NCBI GenBank assembly: GCA_002729525.1
Contig: PBYI01000009.1
Coordinates: 1 to 64,000 of the forward strand
Reading direction: 5' to 3'
Length of the DNA stretch: 64,000 nt
From: Nocardioides sp.
GTDB lineage: Bacteria > Actinomycetota > Actinomycetes > Propionibacteriales > Nocardioidaceae
Part shown: positions 44,035 to 53,325 of the stretch, one piece after another
Position numbering within the stretch: the stretch's first letter is position 1
How the letters are laid out: each line of letters begins with the position of its first letter
The notes under the pieces: generated by a model
The model's input: only the letters and a program-made list of their open reading frames with translations
What the model was told of the DNA's origin: nothing
The model's database searches: none
Translations under genes and position numbers: made by a program

Positions 44035-45047
44035 GTCCGAGCGGGGACGGCGAGGGCCCGGGTCCAGTAGTCGTAGCGGTCCCGCTCCACCCGCTCCTGG
44101 CCGTCCGGGCCGGTCCAGGTCCACTCCCGCTCAGGCGTGAGCCCCGGACGGCGCAGCCACCCGCGACGACGGCTGAGCGTCGCCCCGGCGGCGTTGTCGG
44201 GCTCGACGGCCAGGCCGACCAGCCCGGCGCCCTGCTCGCGCGCCAGCGCGGTGGCGGCGTCGAGCACCGCGACGCCGACGCCGCGGCGGCGTACGGCCTC
44301 GGCGACCTCGAGGTGCTGCGCCTCCGGGTGCTCCCCGAGCGCGTCGCGCACGTCTGCGTGCTCGGAGACGCCGCTGACGAAGACGTGACCGACGACGACG
44401 TCACCGGCCCAGGCGAGCAGGTAGGTGCCCTCCCCCGCCCGCTGCCGCGCCAGCCGTCCGCGGTGCGCACGGTCGTCGGTCGGCAGGGTGTCCTCGGCCG
44501 CGTCGGCCTCGGCCTCGTCGGCGCACGCGCGGACCTGCACCGACAGCACACCGGGCACCAGCGCGCGGTGGAACCACACCAGTGTCCACGACCACTCCGG
44601 CCGGCTCTCGCGCCACGACTCCGACCAGCCGAGACTGCGGTAGAGCGCGAGCGCCTCGGGCTGGTGGTCGCCGACCCGCAGCAGCAGCTCGGTCAGGCCA
44701 CGGCGGCGGGCCTCGTCCTCCAGCGCCTCGGTGAGCGCGGTCGCCACGCCCTCGCGTCGCGTCGCCGGGTGCACGCCGAGCCGCACCACGCGGCCCGTCC
44801 GGGGCCGGCCCGCCACGGGCCGCATGCCCGCCACACCGGCCACGTGGCCGTCGACGAGCGCCACCAGCAGCACACCTCCGTCGTACGACGTGGGGTCGCG
44901 AAGGTCGTCGGCGCCGTCGGGCGCGACGGCGCGCGGGGGTAGCGGGAGCGGGACTCCCGGATCGGCGGTGAGGCCCTCACCGGGCAGGGCCGCGAGGGCT
45001 CGGATGGCGGGGAGGTCGTCCGCGACGCTGCGTCGTACCTGGATCAC
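44031..45047 (-). CDS. Tandem GNAT acetyltransferase
   Basis: A 338-residue protein with two GNAT domains. The first (about 1-160) has the acetyl-CoA motif [21 protein letters not shown], the second (about 165-320) [21 protein letters not shown]. Substrate unknown; such tandem forms include mycothiol-synthase-like proteins, but the match here is not specific. It is coupled to the release-factor gene. Confidence 0.88.
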   Translation of the reverse strand: MIQVRRSVADDLPAIRALAALPGEGLTADPGVPLPLPPRAVAPDGADDLRDPTSYDGGVLLVALVDGHVAGVAGMRPVAGRPRTGRVVRLGVHPATRREGVATALTEALEDEARRRGLTELLLRVGDHQPEALALYRSLGWSESWRESRPEWSWTLVWFHRALVPGVLSVQVRACADEAEADAAEDTLPTDDRAHRGRLARQRAGEGTYLLAWAGDVVVGHVFVSGVSEHADVRDALGEHPEAQHLEVAEAVRRRGVGVAVLDAATALAREQGAGLVGLAVEPDNAAGATLSRRRGWLRRPGLTPEREWTWTGPDGQERVERDRYDYWTRALAVPART

Positions 45048-45113
45048 GCCGCCACCCTGCCACCGCGACCGTCACGACGCGACCGGATCGCCGGACCGAT
45101 ACAGAGGCCAGGC

Positions 45114-45572
45114 TCAGGCGCGGTGCAGGACCGTGAAGCGCTCGAGGACGACCTCGTCGGCGTCGTCGCCGTCGGGCAGGTCGGAGCCACGCAGGCCGTC
45201 GAGCACGACCTCGCCGAGCGGCAGCACCTCGACGGAGGACGTCGCGAGGAGCGCGACCGGGCGGCCGGCGCCGTCCACCAGGATGCCGAGGGCGCCCGGC
45301 TCGGGCAGCGGCTCGCCGGCCTCGTCGTACGCCGCTCGGGGCGTCACCGTGGCGCTCAGCGAGTCGTCCAGGACGGCGGCCGCGGCCTCGTCGGCCGCCT
45401 CCGGCGTGTCGCCCAGGGCCCAGGTGGGCGGCGGGACGACCTCGAGCGTCGACGGCCCGAAGTACGACGGCACGGTGCTGCCCAGCCGGGCGTGCACGCG
45501 CGCGACGGTCCAGAACGACGCGACGGCCTCGTCGACCCCGTCGTCGTGCCCGACCAGCCCGTCGTCGGTCAT
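45114..45572 (-). CDS. ASCH-like protein
   Basis: A 152-residue protein similar in layout to ASCH-domain (COG4405-type) proteins: FWTVARVHARLG, PPPTWALGDTPEAADEAAAAVL, YDEAGEPLPEPGALGILVDGAGRPVAL and TSSVEVLPLGEV. The usual basic K-x-A-T after the second helix is SLSATVT, so the Lys is missing, and the C-terminus is short. Likely RNA- or nucleotide-related if functional. It begins 4 bases after sufT and may be on the SUF transcript. Confidence 0.72.
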   Translation of the reverse strand: MTDDGLVGHDDGVDEAVASFWTVARVHARLGSTVPSYFGPSTLEVVPPPTWALGDTPEAADEAAAAVLDDSLSATVTPRAAYDEAGEPLPEPGALGILVDGAGRPVALLATSSVEVLPLGEVVLDGLRGSDLPDGDDADEVVLERFTVLHRA

Positions 45573-45576
45573 CGGC

Positions 45577-45969
45577 TCAGACGTTGAACCCGAGGGCCCG
45601 CAGCTGCTCGCGGCCGTCCTCGGTGATTTTGTCCGGACCCCACGGCGGCATCCAGACCCAGTTGATGGCGACGTCGTCGACCATGCCCTCGAGGGCGGCG
45701 GTCGTCTGGTCCTGGATCACGTCGGTCAGCGGGCAGGCCGCCGACGTGAGCGTCATGTCCAGGACCGCGTTGTTGCCGTCGATGTGCACGTCGTAGACCA
45801 GGCCGAGGTCGACGACGTTGATGCCGAGCTCGGGGTCGACGACGTCCTTCATCGCCTCGGTGACGTCCTCGGGCGTGAGGGTGGCGGTGCCGGCAGCGGC
45901 ACCGCCGGTGGCCTCCGGGACCTCGGGCAGGTCGCTGTGGTCGGGGGTGTGCTCGATCGGCTCAGCCAT
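45577..45969 (-). CDS. sufT: Metal-sulfur cluster assembly factor (MIP18/DUF59)
   Basis: A 130-residue SufT-like protein. After an acidic disordered start comes the DUF59 domain with VTEAMKDVVDPELGINVVDLGLVYDV, the conserved Cys in TSAACPLTD and MPPWGPDKITEDGREQLRALG. It helps mature Fe-S proteins. It overlaps the end of sufU by 8 bases. Symbol by similarity and context. Confidence 0.92.
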   Translation of the reverse strand: MAEPIEHTPDHSDLPEVPEATGGAAAGTATLTPEDVTEAMKDVVDPELGINVVDLGLVYDVHIDGNNAVLDMTLTSAACPLTDVIQDQTTAALEGMVDDVAINWVWMPPWGPDKITEDGREQLRALGFNV

Positions 45970-46435
45970 CACGGGCCTCCAGGGTCTGGGTCGTCGCGTC
46001 CTTCCAGGCCATCCAGGCCAGCAGGGCGCACTTGATGCGGGCGGGGAACTTGGCGACACCGGCGAACGCGATGCCGTCCTCGAGCACGTCCTCGTCGGGC
46101 TCGACCTTGCCCTTGCCCTGCATGAGGGTCAGGAACTCCTCGTGCACCGACAGCGCCTCGTCGAGGGGCTTGCCGATGACGAGGTCGGTCATCACCGAGG
46201 TCGATGCCTGCGAGATCGAGCAGCCGACGGAGTCGTAGGAGACGTCCTGGACGACCGGCCCCTCGGCGCCGTCGACGAGGTGCACCCGCAGGGTGATCTC
46301 GTCGCCGCACGTCGGGTTGACGTGGTGGACCTCCGCCTCGAAGGGGTCGCGCAGACCCTGGTGGTGGGGGTTCTTGTAGTGGTCCAGGATGATCTCCTGG
46401 TACAGGCTGTCGAGCTCGGAACTCATCGTGCTCAT
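45962..46435 (-). CDS. sufU: SUF scaffold/sulfur relay protein SufU
   Basis: A 157-residue Zn-dependent SufU that takes sulfur from SufS. The ligands match the family: Cys43 and Asp45 (NPTCGDEI), Cys72 (SVGCSISQA) and Cys136 (RIKCALLAW). The ATG at 46435 overlaps the sufS stop by 4 bases; a second ATG at 46426 (MSSELDS) is also possible. Confidence 0.94.
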   Translation of the reverse strand: MSTMSSELDSLYQEIILDHYKNPHHQGLRDPFEAEVHHVNPTCGDEITLRVHLVDGAEGPVVQDVSYDSVGCSISQASTSVMTDLVIGKPLDEALSVHEEFLTLMQGKGKVEPDEDVLEDGIAFAGVAKFPARIKCALLAWMAWKDATTQTLEARDG

Positions 46436-47697
46436 CCCAACGTGAAGTACGAGCGGGTGTATTCCAGGCCCTCGACCAGGGCGTCGATCTCCGCCGGGGT
46501 CGTGTAGAGGTACGACGACATCCGGGTCGAGCTCTGCACGCCGAACCGCTCGTGCGCCGGGCGGGCGCAGTGGTGGCCGGCGCGCACGGCGACGCCGCGC
46601 GAGTCGAGCACCTGGGCGATGTCGTGCGGGTGGACGCCGTCGAGCTCGAACGCGATCGCACCACCGCGACCCGCTGCGTCGGTCGGGCCCAGCACCCGCA
46701 GGCCGGGGACGCTCTGCAGCCCCTCCAGCGCGTACGCCGTGATCGTCCGCTCGTGCCGCTCGACGGACTCCATGCCGAGGTCGGAGAGGTACTCCAGGGC
46801 CGCGCCGAGACCGACGGCCTCGACGATCGGCGGGGTGCCGGCCTCGAACTTGTACGGCGCCGAGGCGTACGTCGACCGCTCCATCCGGACGGTCTCGATC
46901 ATCTCGCCTCCGCCCAGGAACGGCGGGAGCGCCTCGAGCAGGTCCGCCCGCGCCCACAGGACGCCGATACCGGTCGGGCCGACGGTCTTGTGACCGGTGA
47001 AGACGAGCGCGTCCGGGCGCTCCTCGACCGGCATCGCGGCCAGGTCGATTGGCAGCTGCGGCGCGGCCTGCGAGGCGTCGACGAACACCAGTGCGCCGAC
47101 CTCGTGCGCCCGACGGGGGATCTCGGCGACCGGGTTGACGGTGCCGAGCATGTTCGACACCCAGGTGAGGGTGACGACCTTGGTGCGCTCGGTCAGCAGC
47201 TCGTCGATGCGCGAGAGGTCGAGCAGGCCGTCGTCGGTGATGCCGAACCACTGCAGCTCCGCGCCCGTGCGCTGGGTGAGCAGCTGCCACGGGACGATGT
47301 TGGAGTGGTGCTCCATCTCGGTGGTGACCACGACGTCGCCCGCACCGACCTGGTGCACGCCCGGCCAGGCCAGGGTGTTGGCGAGCAGGTTGAGCGCCTC
47401 GGAGGCGTTCTTGGTCAGCACGACCTCGTCACGGCTCGGCGCCCCGAGGAACGCCGCCACCTTGTCGCGCCCGCCCTCGAACGCCTCGGTCGCCTCGGCG
47501 CCGAGCAGGTGCATGGCGCGCGCGACGTTGGCGTTGTGGCGCTCGAGGTGGTCGACCATCGCGTCGATCACGCACTGCGGCTTCTGCGAGGTGTTCGCGC
47601 TGTCGAGGTAGACCAGCGGCGACCCGTCCGGGGTGGTCCGGGTGAGGATCGGGAAGTCCTTGCGGACGACCTCGAGCTGAGGAAGCAGTCCCTCCAT
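46432..47697 (-). CDS. sufS: SUF cysteine desulfurase
   Basis: A 421-residue PLP enzyme that removes sulfur from cysteine for Fe-S cluster assembly. The PLP Lys237 is in FTGHKTVGPTG and the catalytic Cys377 in VRAGHHCARP; the substrate-site EMEHHSNIVPW and RMSSYLYTT are typical of SufS (group II). The gene follows sufC after a gap of 135 bases. Confidence 0.95.
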   Translation of the reverse strand: MEGLLPQLEVVRKDFPILTRTTPDGSPLVYLDSANTSQKPQCVIDAMVDHLERHNANVARAMHLLGAEATEAFEGGRDKVAAFLGAPSRDEVVLTKNASEALNLLANTLAWPGVHQVGAGDVVVTTEMEHHSNIVPWQLLTQRTGAELQWFGITDDGLLDLSRIDELLTERTKVVTLTWVSNMLGTVNPVAEIPRRAHEVGALVFVDASQAAPQLPIDLAAMPVEERPDALVFTGHKTVGPTGIGVLWARADLLEALPPFLGGGEMIETVRMERSTYASAPYKFEAGTPPIVEAVGLGAALEYLSDLGMESVERHERTITAYALEGLQSVPGLRVLGPTDAAGRGGAIAFELDGVHPHDIAQVLDSRGVAVRAGHHCARPAHERFGVQSSTRMSSYLYTTPAEIDALVEGLEYTRSYFTLG

Positions 47698-47832
47698 CAG
47701 TCAGATCCTTTCGGCAAGAGGCTCAGCGGCGTGGGAATGAGGTGGTCGATCGGCTCCACGGTGGTCTCGAGCCGAACTCGCCGACGCTCGTCGGACTCGC
47801 CGGCGCTCGCCCGGGTCGGCCACCTGAAGGGC
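47698..47832. other. 135-base gap inside the SUF operon with repeat-like sequence
   Basis: Between sufC and sufS lie two near copies of a CGCCG(A/G)CGCTCG unit (47778-47787 and 47801-47810) plus a GAGCCGATCGACCACCT-like stretch on the minus strand. This resembles decayed intergenic repeat sequence of this genome type. A ribosome site (AAAGGATC) precedes sufS. No gene is seen. Confidence 0.45.
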
Positions 47833-48591
47833 TCAGACGGTCGCGTTGACGAACCGGTCGTAGCCGTTGGCCTCGAGCTCCTCGGCGAGCGCGGGGCCAC
47901 CGGACTCGGCAACCTTGCCGTCGACGAAGACGTGCACGAAGTCGGGGGTGATGTAGTTGAGGATCCGCGTGTAGTGCGTGATCAGCAGCAGGCCCTTGTC
48001 CTCGCGGCCGCGGAAGCGGTTGACGCCCTCGGAGACGACCTTCAGCGCGTCGATGTCGAGGCCGGAGTCGGTCTCGTCGAGGATCGCGACCTTCGGGTCG
48101 AGCAGCTCGAGCTGGGCGATCTCGTGGCGCTTCTTCTCACCGCCGGAGAAGCCCTCGTTGACCGAGCGCTGCGAGAAGGTCGGGTCGAGGTTCATCGCGG
48201 CGAGGCCGGCGTTGACGTCCTTGACCCAGGTGCGCAGCTTGGGCGCCTCGCCGTCGATGGCGGTCTTGGCGGTGCGCAGGAAGTTGGCGACCGAGACGCC
48301 GGGGACCTCGACGGGGTACTGCATCGCGAGGAACAGACCGGCGCGGGCGCGCTCGTCGACGCTCATCCCGAGGATGTCCTCGCCGTCGAGGGTCACCGAG
48401 CCGCCGGTGATCTCGTAGCGCGGGTGGCCCGCGATGGAGTAGGCCAGCGTCGACTTGCCGGACCCGTTGGGGCCCATGATCGCGTGGGTCTCGCCGCCGC
48501 CGATGGTCAGCGTGACGCCCTTGAGGATCTCCTTGGGGCCGTCGTCGGTGGTGACCGAGACCTGCAGGTCCTTGATCTCCAGGGTGCTCAT
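47833..48591 (-). CDS. sufC: SUF ATPase SufC
   Basis: A 252-residue soluble ABC ATPase that drives the SufBCD scaffold. Walker A GPNGSGKST, SufC-specific FLAMQYPVEVPGV, signature FSGGEKKRHEI, Walker B AILDETDSGLDIDAL and THYTRIL are all present. It starts 47 bases after the Rieske gene. Length is normal. Confidence 0.96.
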   Translation of the reverse strand: MSTLEIKDLQVSVTTDDGPKEILKGVTLTIGGGETHAIMGPNGSGKSTLAYSIAGHPRYEITGGSVTLDGEDILGMSVDERARAGLFLAMQYPVEVPGVSVANFLRTAKTAIDGEAPKLRTWVKDVNAGLAAMNLDPTFSQRSVNEGFSGGEKKRHEIAQLELLDPKVAILDETDSGLDIDALKVVSEGVNRFRGREDKGLLLITHYTRILNYITPDFVHVFVDGKVAESGGPALAEELEANGYDRFVNATV

Positions 48592-48638
48592 GAGTGGTGT
48601 CTCTTCCTTCGGGTTCGGGTCAGGTTCTGGGTGGCCGG

Positions 48639-48974
48639 TCAGGCCGGGCTCACGCCGTTGAGGGTGCGGGTGACGTCGACGAAGACGTCGCCCTCGCGGA
48701 CCTCGACGGGGAACGTCGCGACCGGCTCGGTCGCGGGGAGCCCGGTCGGCTGACCGGACCGGAGGTCGAACGTGGAGCCGTGCAGCCAGCACTCGATCGC
48801 GCAGTCGGCGACCTCGCCCTCGCTGAGCGCCACGGCCGCGTGCGTGCACAGGTCCTGCACGGCGTACACGTCCTCGCCGTCGCGCGCGAGCGCGAGGGTG
48901 AGGTCGTCGACGTCGACGGCGAGGCCGGCGTCGGTGGGCACGTCGGCCAGGGCGGCCACACGCTGGAAGGTCAT
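48639..48974 (-). CDS. Rieske-type ferredoxin in the SUF operon
   Basis: A 111-residue Rieske [2Fe-2S] protein similar to ferredoxin subunits of ring-hydroxylating oxygenases. Ligands are Cys43-x-His45 (LCTHAAV) and Cys62-x2-His65 (ECWLHGS). There is no oxygenase nearby; a Rieske gene at this place in SUF operons is common in actinobacteria and may supply electrons for cluster assembly. ATG overlaps the sufD stop by 4 bases. Confidence 0.92.
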   Translation of the reverse strand: MTFQRVAALADVPTDAGLAVDVDDLTLALARDGEDVYAVQDLCTHAAVALSEGEVADCAIECWLHGSTFDLRSGQPTGLPATEPVATFPVEVREGDVFVDVTRTLNGVSPA

Positions 48975-50167
48975 CGGGCGCTCACCGGGTCCAGGCCCTC
49001 GACGACGTTCTTGGCCAGCTCGGCCTCGACGGTCGCGGCGAGCTGCTCCTCGAAGGCCGGAATCCCGACCTTGCGGATCAGGTCGTGGAAGTAGCCGTGC
49101 AGCACCAGGCGCTTGGCGTCCTCGTCGGACACGCCGCGGCTGCGCAGGTAGAACAGCTGCTCGTCGTCGAACCGGGCGGTCGCCGAGGCGTGGCCGGCCC
49201 CCTCGATCTCGCCGGTCTCGATCTCGAGGTTCGGGACCGAGTCGGCCCGGCAGCCGTCGGTGAGCACGAGGTTGCGGTTCTCCTCGTAGGTCTCGATGCC
49301 TTCGGCGACCTTGCGGATCAGCACGTTGCCGATCCAGACCGTGTGCGCCTTCTCGCCCTGCAGCGCGCCCTTGTAGACGACGTTGCTCTTGGTGCGGGGC
49401 TGGTTGTGGTCGGCGAAGAGCCGGTGCTCGAGGTGCTGACCAGCATCGGCGAAGTAGAGGCCGAGGAGCTCGGCTTCGCCGCCGGGTCCGGCGTACTCGA
49501 CGTTGGCGTGCGTGCGCACCAGGTCGCCGCCGAAGCTGACGCTGGTGTGCTTCACGCTCGCGTCGCGGCCGACCAGGATCGAGTCGCGCCCGAGGTGGAC
49601 GGCGTCGTCGTCCCAGTCCTGGAGGCTGAGCACGTTGACGTCGGCGCCGTCGCCCACCAGCACGCTGGTGATGGCGGAGTAGCGCGCGGAGCCGGTGTGG
49701 CTGAGCACGACGGTGACCTTCGCGTGGCGGCCGACGCGCACCAGGAGGCGGCCGTAGACGAGGTCGTCGAGCGACTCGCCGTGCAGGCGCAGCACCACGG
49801 GCTCCTCGACCTGGGTGTCGGCCGGGACGTCGAGCAGCAGCGCGCCGCCGGCGAGCGCGGCGGCCAGGGCGGCCGGGCGCTCGTTGGGCGGGAGCTCGCC
49901 GAGCTCACGGGCCTGCTCGCCGGTGATCTCGGTGAGGGTGACGCCCTCGGGGACCGTGGTGTCCACGGTCAGACGAGCGTCGGAGGCCTCGCCGTCGAGC
50001 AGGCCGCGCAGGCGCTTGAGCGGCGTGAAGCGCCAGGTCTCCTCCCGGCCGGTGGGCACCGGCCAGGCCTCGAGGTCGTAGGTCGCGGGCGGGTTCAGGT
50101 GGCTGTCCACCCGGTCCTGCTCGAGGACGGCCTCCACGCTCTCGCGGGCAGCATCGGTCACGGTCAC
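48971..50167 (-). CDS. sufD: SUF scaffold subunit SufD
   Basis: A 398-residue beta-helix protein of the SufBCD complex. Typical blocks are REETWRFTPLKRL, VYKGALQGEKAHTVWIGNVLI, EENRNLVLTDGCRADSVPNL, HASATARFDDEQLFYLRSRG and the C-terminal HGYFHDLI. It pairs with SufB and binds iron or reduced cofactor. It starts 74 bases after sufB. Confidence 0.95.
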   Translation of the reverse strand: MTVTDAARESVEAVLEQDRVDSHLNPPATYDLEAWPVPTGREETWRFTPLKRLRGLLDGEASDARLTVDTTVPEGVTLTEITGEQARELGELPPNERPAALAAALAGGALLLDVPADTQVEEPVVLRLHGESLDDLVYGRLLVRVGRHAKVTVVLSHTGSARYSAITSVLVGDGADVNVLSLQDWDDDAVHLGRDSILVGRDASVKHTSVSFGGDLVRTHANVEYAGPGGEAELLGLYFADAGQHLEHRLFADHNQPRTKSNVVYKGALQGEKAHTVWIGNVLIRKVAEGIETYEENRNLVLTDGCRADSVPNLEIETGEIEGAGHASATARFDDEQLFYLRSRGVSDEDAKRLVLHGYFHDLIRKVGIPAFEEQLAATVEAELAKNVVEGLDPVSAR

Positions 50168-50241
50168 GTCGTGGTTCTTCCTTGGTGGTTCGGGTACGGC
50201 TGGTCAGACGGGTCGGGCTGGTCGTGCTGCTCCGGGGAGGA

Positions 50242-51660
50242 TCAGCCGACCGCGCCCTCCATCTGCAGCTCGATGAGCCGGTTGAGCTCGAGGGCGTACT
50301 CCATCGGGAGCTCCTTGGCGATCGGCTCGACGAAGCCGCGCACGATCATCGCCATCGCCTCGTCCTCCTCCATGCCGCGCGACATGAGGTAGAAGAGCTG
50401 GTCGTCGGAGACCTTGGAGACGCTGGCCTCGTGGCCCATGGACACGTCGTCCTCGCGGACGTCGACGTACGGGTAGGTGTCACTGCGGCTGATCTGGTCG
50501 ACCAGCAGCGCGTCGCACAGCACGTTGGACTTCGAGCCGTGCGCACCCTCGTTGACCTGCACCAGACCGCGGTACGACGTACGCCCACCGCCGCGGGCCA
50601 CCGACTTGCTCAGGATCGAGCTGGAGGTGTGCGGCGCGGCGTGCACCATCTTGGCGCCGGCATCCTGGTGCTGGCCCTCGCCGGCGAACGCGATCGACAG
50701 CGTCTCGCCCTTGGCGTGCTCGCCCATGAGGTAGACGGCCGGGTACTTCATCGTCACCTTCGAGCCGATATTGCCGTCGACCCACTCCATGGTGGCGCCG
50801 GCCTCGCACGTGGCGCGCTTGGTGACGAGGTTGTAGACGTTGTTCGACCAGTTCTGGATGGTCGTGTAGCGGCAGCGGCCGCCCTTCTTCACGATGATCT
50901 CGACGACCGCGGAGTGCAGCGAGTCCGAGGAGTAGATCGGCGCGGTGCAGCCCTCGACGTAGTGCACGTAGGCGTCCTCGTCGACGATGATCAGCGTCCG
51001 CTCGAACTGGCCCATGTTCTCGGTGTTGATCCGGAAGTAGGCCTGCAGCGGGATGTCGACGTGGACGCCCTTGGGCACGTAGATGAACGAGCCGCCGGAC
51101 CACACCGCGGTGTTGAGCGCGGAGAACTTGTTGTCGCCGACCGGGATGACCGTGCCGAAGTACTCCTGGAAGATCTCCGGGTGCTCCTTGAGCGCGGTGT
51201 CGGTGTCGAGGAAGAGGACGCCCTGCTCCTCCAGGTCCTCGCGGATCTGGTGGTAGACGACCTCGGACTCGTACTGCGCGGCGACGCCGGCGACGAGGCG
51301 CTGCTTCTCCGCCTCGGGGATGCCGAGCTTGTCGTAGGTGTTCTTGATGTCCTCCGGCAGGTCCTCCCAGGACTGGGCCTGCTTCTCGGTGGACCGCACG
51401 AAGTACTTGATGTTGTCGAAGTCGATCGTCGACAGGTCCGAGCCCCAGGTCGGCATCGGCTTGCGGTCGAAGAGCTTGAGGCCCTTCAGGCGCAGGTCGA
51501 GCATCCACTGCGGCTCGCTCTTCTTCGACGAGATGTCGCGGACGACGTCCTCGTTGAGGCCGCGCTGCGCGGTGGCGCCGGCGTCGTCGGAGTCGCTCCA
51601 GCCGAACTCGTAGCGGCCGATGCCCTGCAGCTCGGGGTTGAGCTCTTCGATCGAGGTCAT
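50242..51660 (-). CDS. sufB: SUF scaffold subunit SufB
   Basis: A 472-residue SufB, the subunit on which the cluster is built. Conserved stretches include [77 protein letters not shown] and [20 protein letters not shown]. No intein interrupts it, unlike the mycobacterial gene. ATG at 51660 overlaps the sufR stop by 4 bases, so repressor and scaffold are co-translated. Confidence 0.96.
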   Translation of the reverse strand: MTSIEELNPELQGIGRYEFGWSDSDDAGATAQRGLNEDVVRDISSKKSEPQWMLDLRLKGLKLFDRKPMPTWGSDLSTIDFDNIKYFVRSTEKQAQSWEDLPEDIKNTYDKLGIPEAEKQRLVAGVAAQYESEVVYHQIREDLEEQGVLFLDTDTALKEHPEIFQEYFGTVIPVGDNKFSALNTAVWSGGSFIYVPKGVHVDIPLQAYFRINTENMGQFERTLIIVDEDAYVHYVEGCTAPIYSSDSLHSAVVEIIVKKGGRCRYTTIQNWSNNVYNLVTKRATCEAGATMEWVDGNIGSKVTMKYPAVYLMGEHAKGETLSIAFAGEGQHQDAGAKMVHAAPHTSSSILSKSVARGGGRTSYRGLVQVNEGAHGSKSNVLCDALLVDQISRSDTYPYVDVREDDVSMGHEASVSKVSDDQLFYLMSRGMEEDEAMAMIVRGFVEPIAKELPMEYALELNRLIELQMEGAVG

Positions 51661-52382
51661 CGCGTGACCCTCTCCTTCTCGTGGGGCTGGTGGGACGTGG
51701 TCTGCGTGGATCGGGAGGTGCCGGTCGTGCCGGTCGTGCGCCGTGCGTCGGGGATGCACGTGGTGCACACCCCGTCGCCGTGGGCGATCGTGGCCAGGCG
51801 CTGCACGTGGCGGTCGAGCACCCGGCTGATCGCCGCGGTCTCGGCCTCGCACAGCTGCGGGAACTCGTGCGCGACGTGCGACACCGGGCAGTGCTGCTGG
51901 CACAGCTGCTCCCCGGCGGGCGACTCGCGCACCGCGGCGGCGTACCCCTCGTCGGAGAACACCTTGGCCAGCACCTCGGCGGCGCCGAGGTCTGGGTGCT
52001 CGGCGAGCACCTGCTCGAACCGCTCCTCGACGAAGGACATCCGCTGGTCGGCGAAGGCCCGGACGGCGTCGTCGCCGCCGGTCTCGGCGAGGAACCGGAG
52101 CGCCTGCACCGCGAGGTCGTCGTAGGAGTGGTCGAACCCGTTGCGGCCCGACTCGGTGAGTGCGAACACCTTGGCCGGACGGCCGCGCCCGCGGGCCCCG
52201 GACGGCCGGGGGTCGCGCGCCTCGACGGCGCCCTCCTCCAGCATCGCCTCGAGGTGACGGCGCACGGCGGCGGGGGTCAGCTCGAGCCGCTCGGCGAGCG
52301 AGGCGGCCGTCTGCGGGCCTCCGAGCAGGATCGACCGCGCGACGCGCTGACGCGTCGGGAGGTCGGCCTGGCTCAATTCCAC
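51657..52382 (-). CDS. sufR: SUF operon repressor SufR
   Basis: A 241-residue DeoR/ArsR-like winged-helix regulator with a C-terminal Fe-S sensor. The helix-turn-helix is about residues 12-62 ([20 protein letters not shown]). Sensor cysteines are in [20 protein letters not shown], then CEAE and late CTTC. It should repress the operon when holding a cluster and release it in iron or redox stress. The GTG at 52382 lies within the operator-like palindrome; a TTG at 52418 would add 12 residues and is less likely. Confidence 0.92.
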   Translation of the reverse strand: MELSQADLPTRQRVARSILLGGPQTAASLAERLELTPAAVRRHLEAMLEEGAVEARDPRPSGARGRGRPAKVFALTESGRNGFDHSYDDLAVQALRFLAETGGDDAVRAFADQRMSFVEERFEQVLAEHPDLGAAEVLAKVFSDEGYAAAVRESPAGEQLCQQHCPVSHVAHEFPQLCEAETAAISRVLDRHVQRLATIAHGDGVCTTCIPDARRTTGTTGTSRSTQTTSHQPHEKERVTR

Positions 52383-52393
52383 AACGCCAGTGT
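52379..52393 (-). promoter_or_regulatory. Candidate SufR operator at the sufR start
   Basis: On the minus strand the sequence is ACACT-GGCGT-TGTGG, an inverted repeat with a 5-base spacer. It closely matches the ACACT-N5-TGTGA site that I recall for the mycobacterial SufR. It covers the GTG start codon, with CAATAT about 10 bases upstream as a -10 candidate, so a bound repressor would block initiation. Confidence 0.65.
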
Positions 52394-52456
52394 GCCGATA
52401 TTGGTCCGGGGCCTTCAAGGAAGGGTCGCCTTACCCGCTCCGAGCCCTCCGTCCGG

Positions 52457-52488
52457 GTCGACCCGTCGCACGTTTGCGCCGGGTCGAC
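52457..52488. repeat. Fourth copy of the GTCGACCCG palindrome
   Basis: GTCGACCCG (52457-52465) pairs with CGGGTCGAC (52480-52488) and CGCA (52467-52470) with TGCG (52475-52478) around CGTT, with one T/C mismatch. It ends 1 base before the stop codon of the next minus-strand gene and lies upstream of the sufR promoter, so it probably ends that transcript. Confidence 0.85.
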
Positions 52489-52489
52489 G

Positions 52490-52903
52490 TCAGGGGCGGG
52501 TGCGGCGCAGCCAGAGCAGGCCGAGGAACGGCAGCACGAGCGGGAGGAACGCGTAGCCCTGGCCGAAGTGCGACCACACGGTCTTGTCGGGGAACAGGTC
52601 GGGCGCGGTGTAGGTCAGCACGCCGGTGACCAGCACGCCGACCAGCTCGACCGAGCAGGCGACCACGGCGACCCGCCAGGCCGTGCGGCCGCCAAGGAGC
52701 AGGCAGGTGGTGGCGACGAGGTAGATGACCGCCGCTACGAGGGACAGCGTGTACGCCAGCGGCGCGTCGCCGGCCTCGGTCGCCAGCTGGAGCACCGAGC
52801 GCCCGGTGGCGGCGACGGCGAAGACGCCGTACACGAAGACCAGCGTGCGGCCCGGTCCGCTGGACAGGCTCGCGCGGTCGTCGGTGGTGGCGGGCTCAGA
52901 CAC
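52490..52903 (-). CDS. Small integral membrane protein
   Basis: A 137-residue protein with four predicted helices (about 20-38, 49-70, 74-95, 110-130). The C-terminus [23 protein letters not shown] recurs in small actinobacterial membrane proteins of unknown function. The GTG at 52903 overlaps the end of the upstream gene by 8 bases; another GTG at 52912 is possible. Confidence 0.78.
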   Translation of the reverse strand: MSEPATTDDRASLSSGPGRTLVFVYGVFAVAATGRSVLQLATEAGDAPLAYTLSLVAAVIYLVATTCLLLGGRTAWRVAVVACSVELVGVLVTGVLTYTAPDLFPDKTVWSHFGQGYAFLPLVLPFLGLLWLRRTRP

Positions 52904-53261
52904 CGGCCGCACCCCAGATCGTCTCGAGCCGCGCCTGGAGCGCGATGACGGTGAACGTCGCCACCAGCAGCACCGCGGTCCCAGCCCGGGTGCGCTCGGC
53001 CAGCGACCAGAAGACGCCGACCGGGAGCGCGAACAGGTTGCCCACCAGGTAGCTCACGAAGAGCACGCCCTCGACCGGGTCGTCGGTGCGCACCAGCGCG
53101 ACCACGCCGAGCACGAGCTGGACCACGACGGCCACCTCGACGGCGGCGAGGAGCGCGAAGGTGCGGTCCTGCGCGGGCGTGTCGCGGGCCAGCAGCACCG
53201 CGCACACGACGCACGCCACGGCCGCCAGGCCGATCACGAGCGCGGTCAGCCAGTCGGTCAC
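52896..53261 (-). CDS. Small integral membrane protein
   Basis: A 121-residue protein with three to four helices (about 4-24, 34-55, 66-86, 92-108). Function unknown; it is always likely to act with the coupled downstream membrane protein. GTG at 53261 (VTDWLTAL) follows TACAGT by 8 bases, so the longer frame is not used. Confidence 0.76.
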   Translation of the reverse strand: MTDWLTALVIGLAAVACVVCAVLLARDTPAQDRTFALLAAVEVAVVVQLVLGVVALVRTDDPVEGVLFVSYLVGNLFALPVGVFWSLAERTRAGTAVLLVATFTVIALQARLETIWGAAGV

Positions 53262-53325
53262 CGCGCCACTGTAGAAGCCCGCTCCCGATGCCCGGGCCCC
53301 GCACCCGCGCACCTAGACTCGCGGC

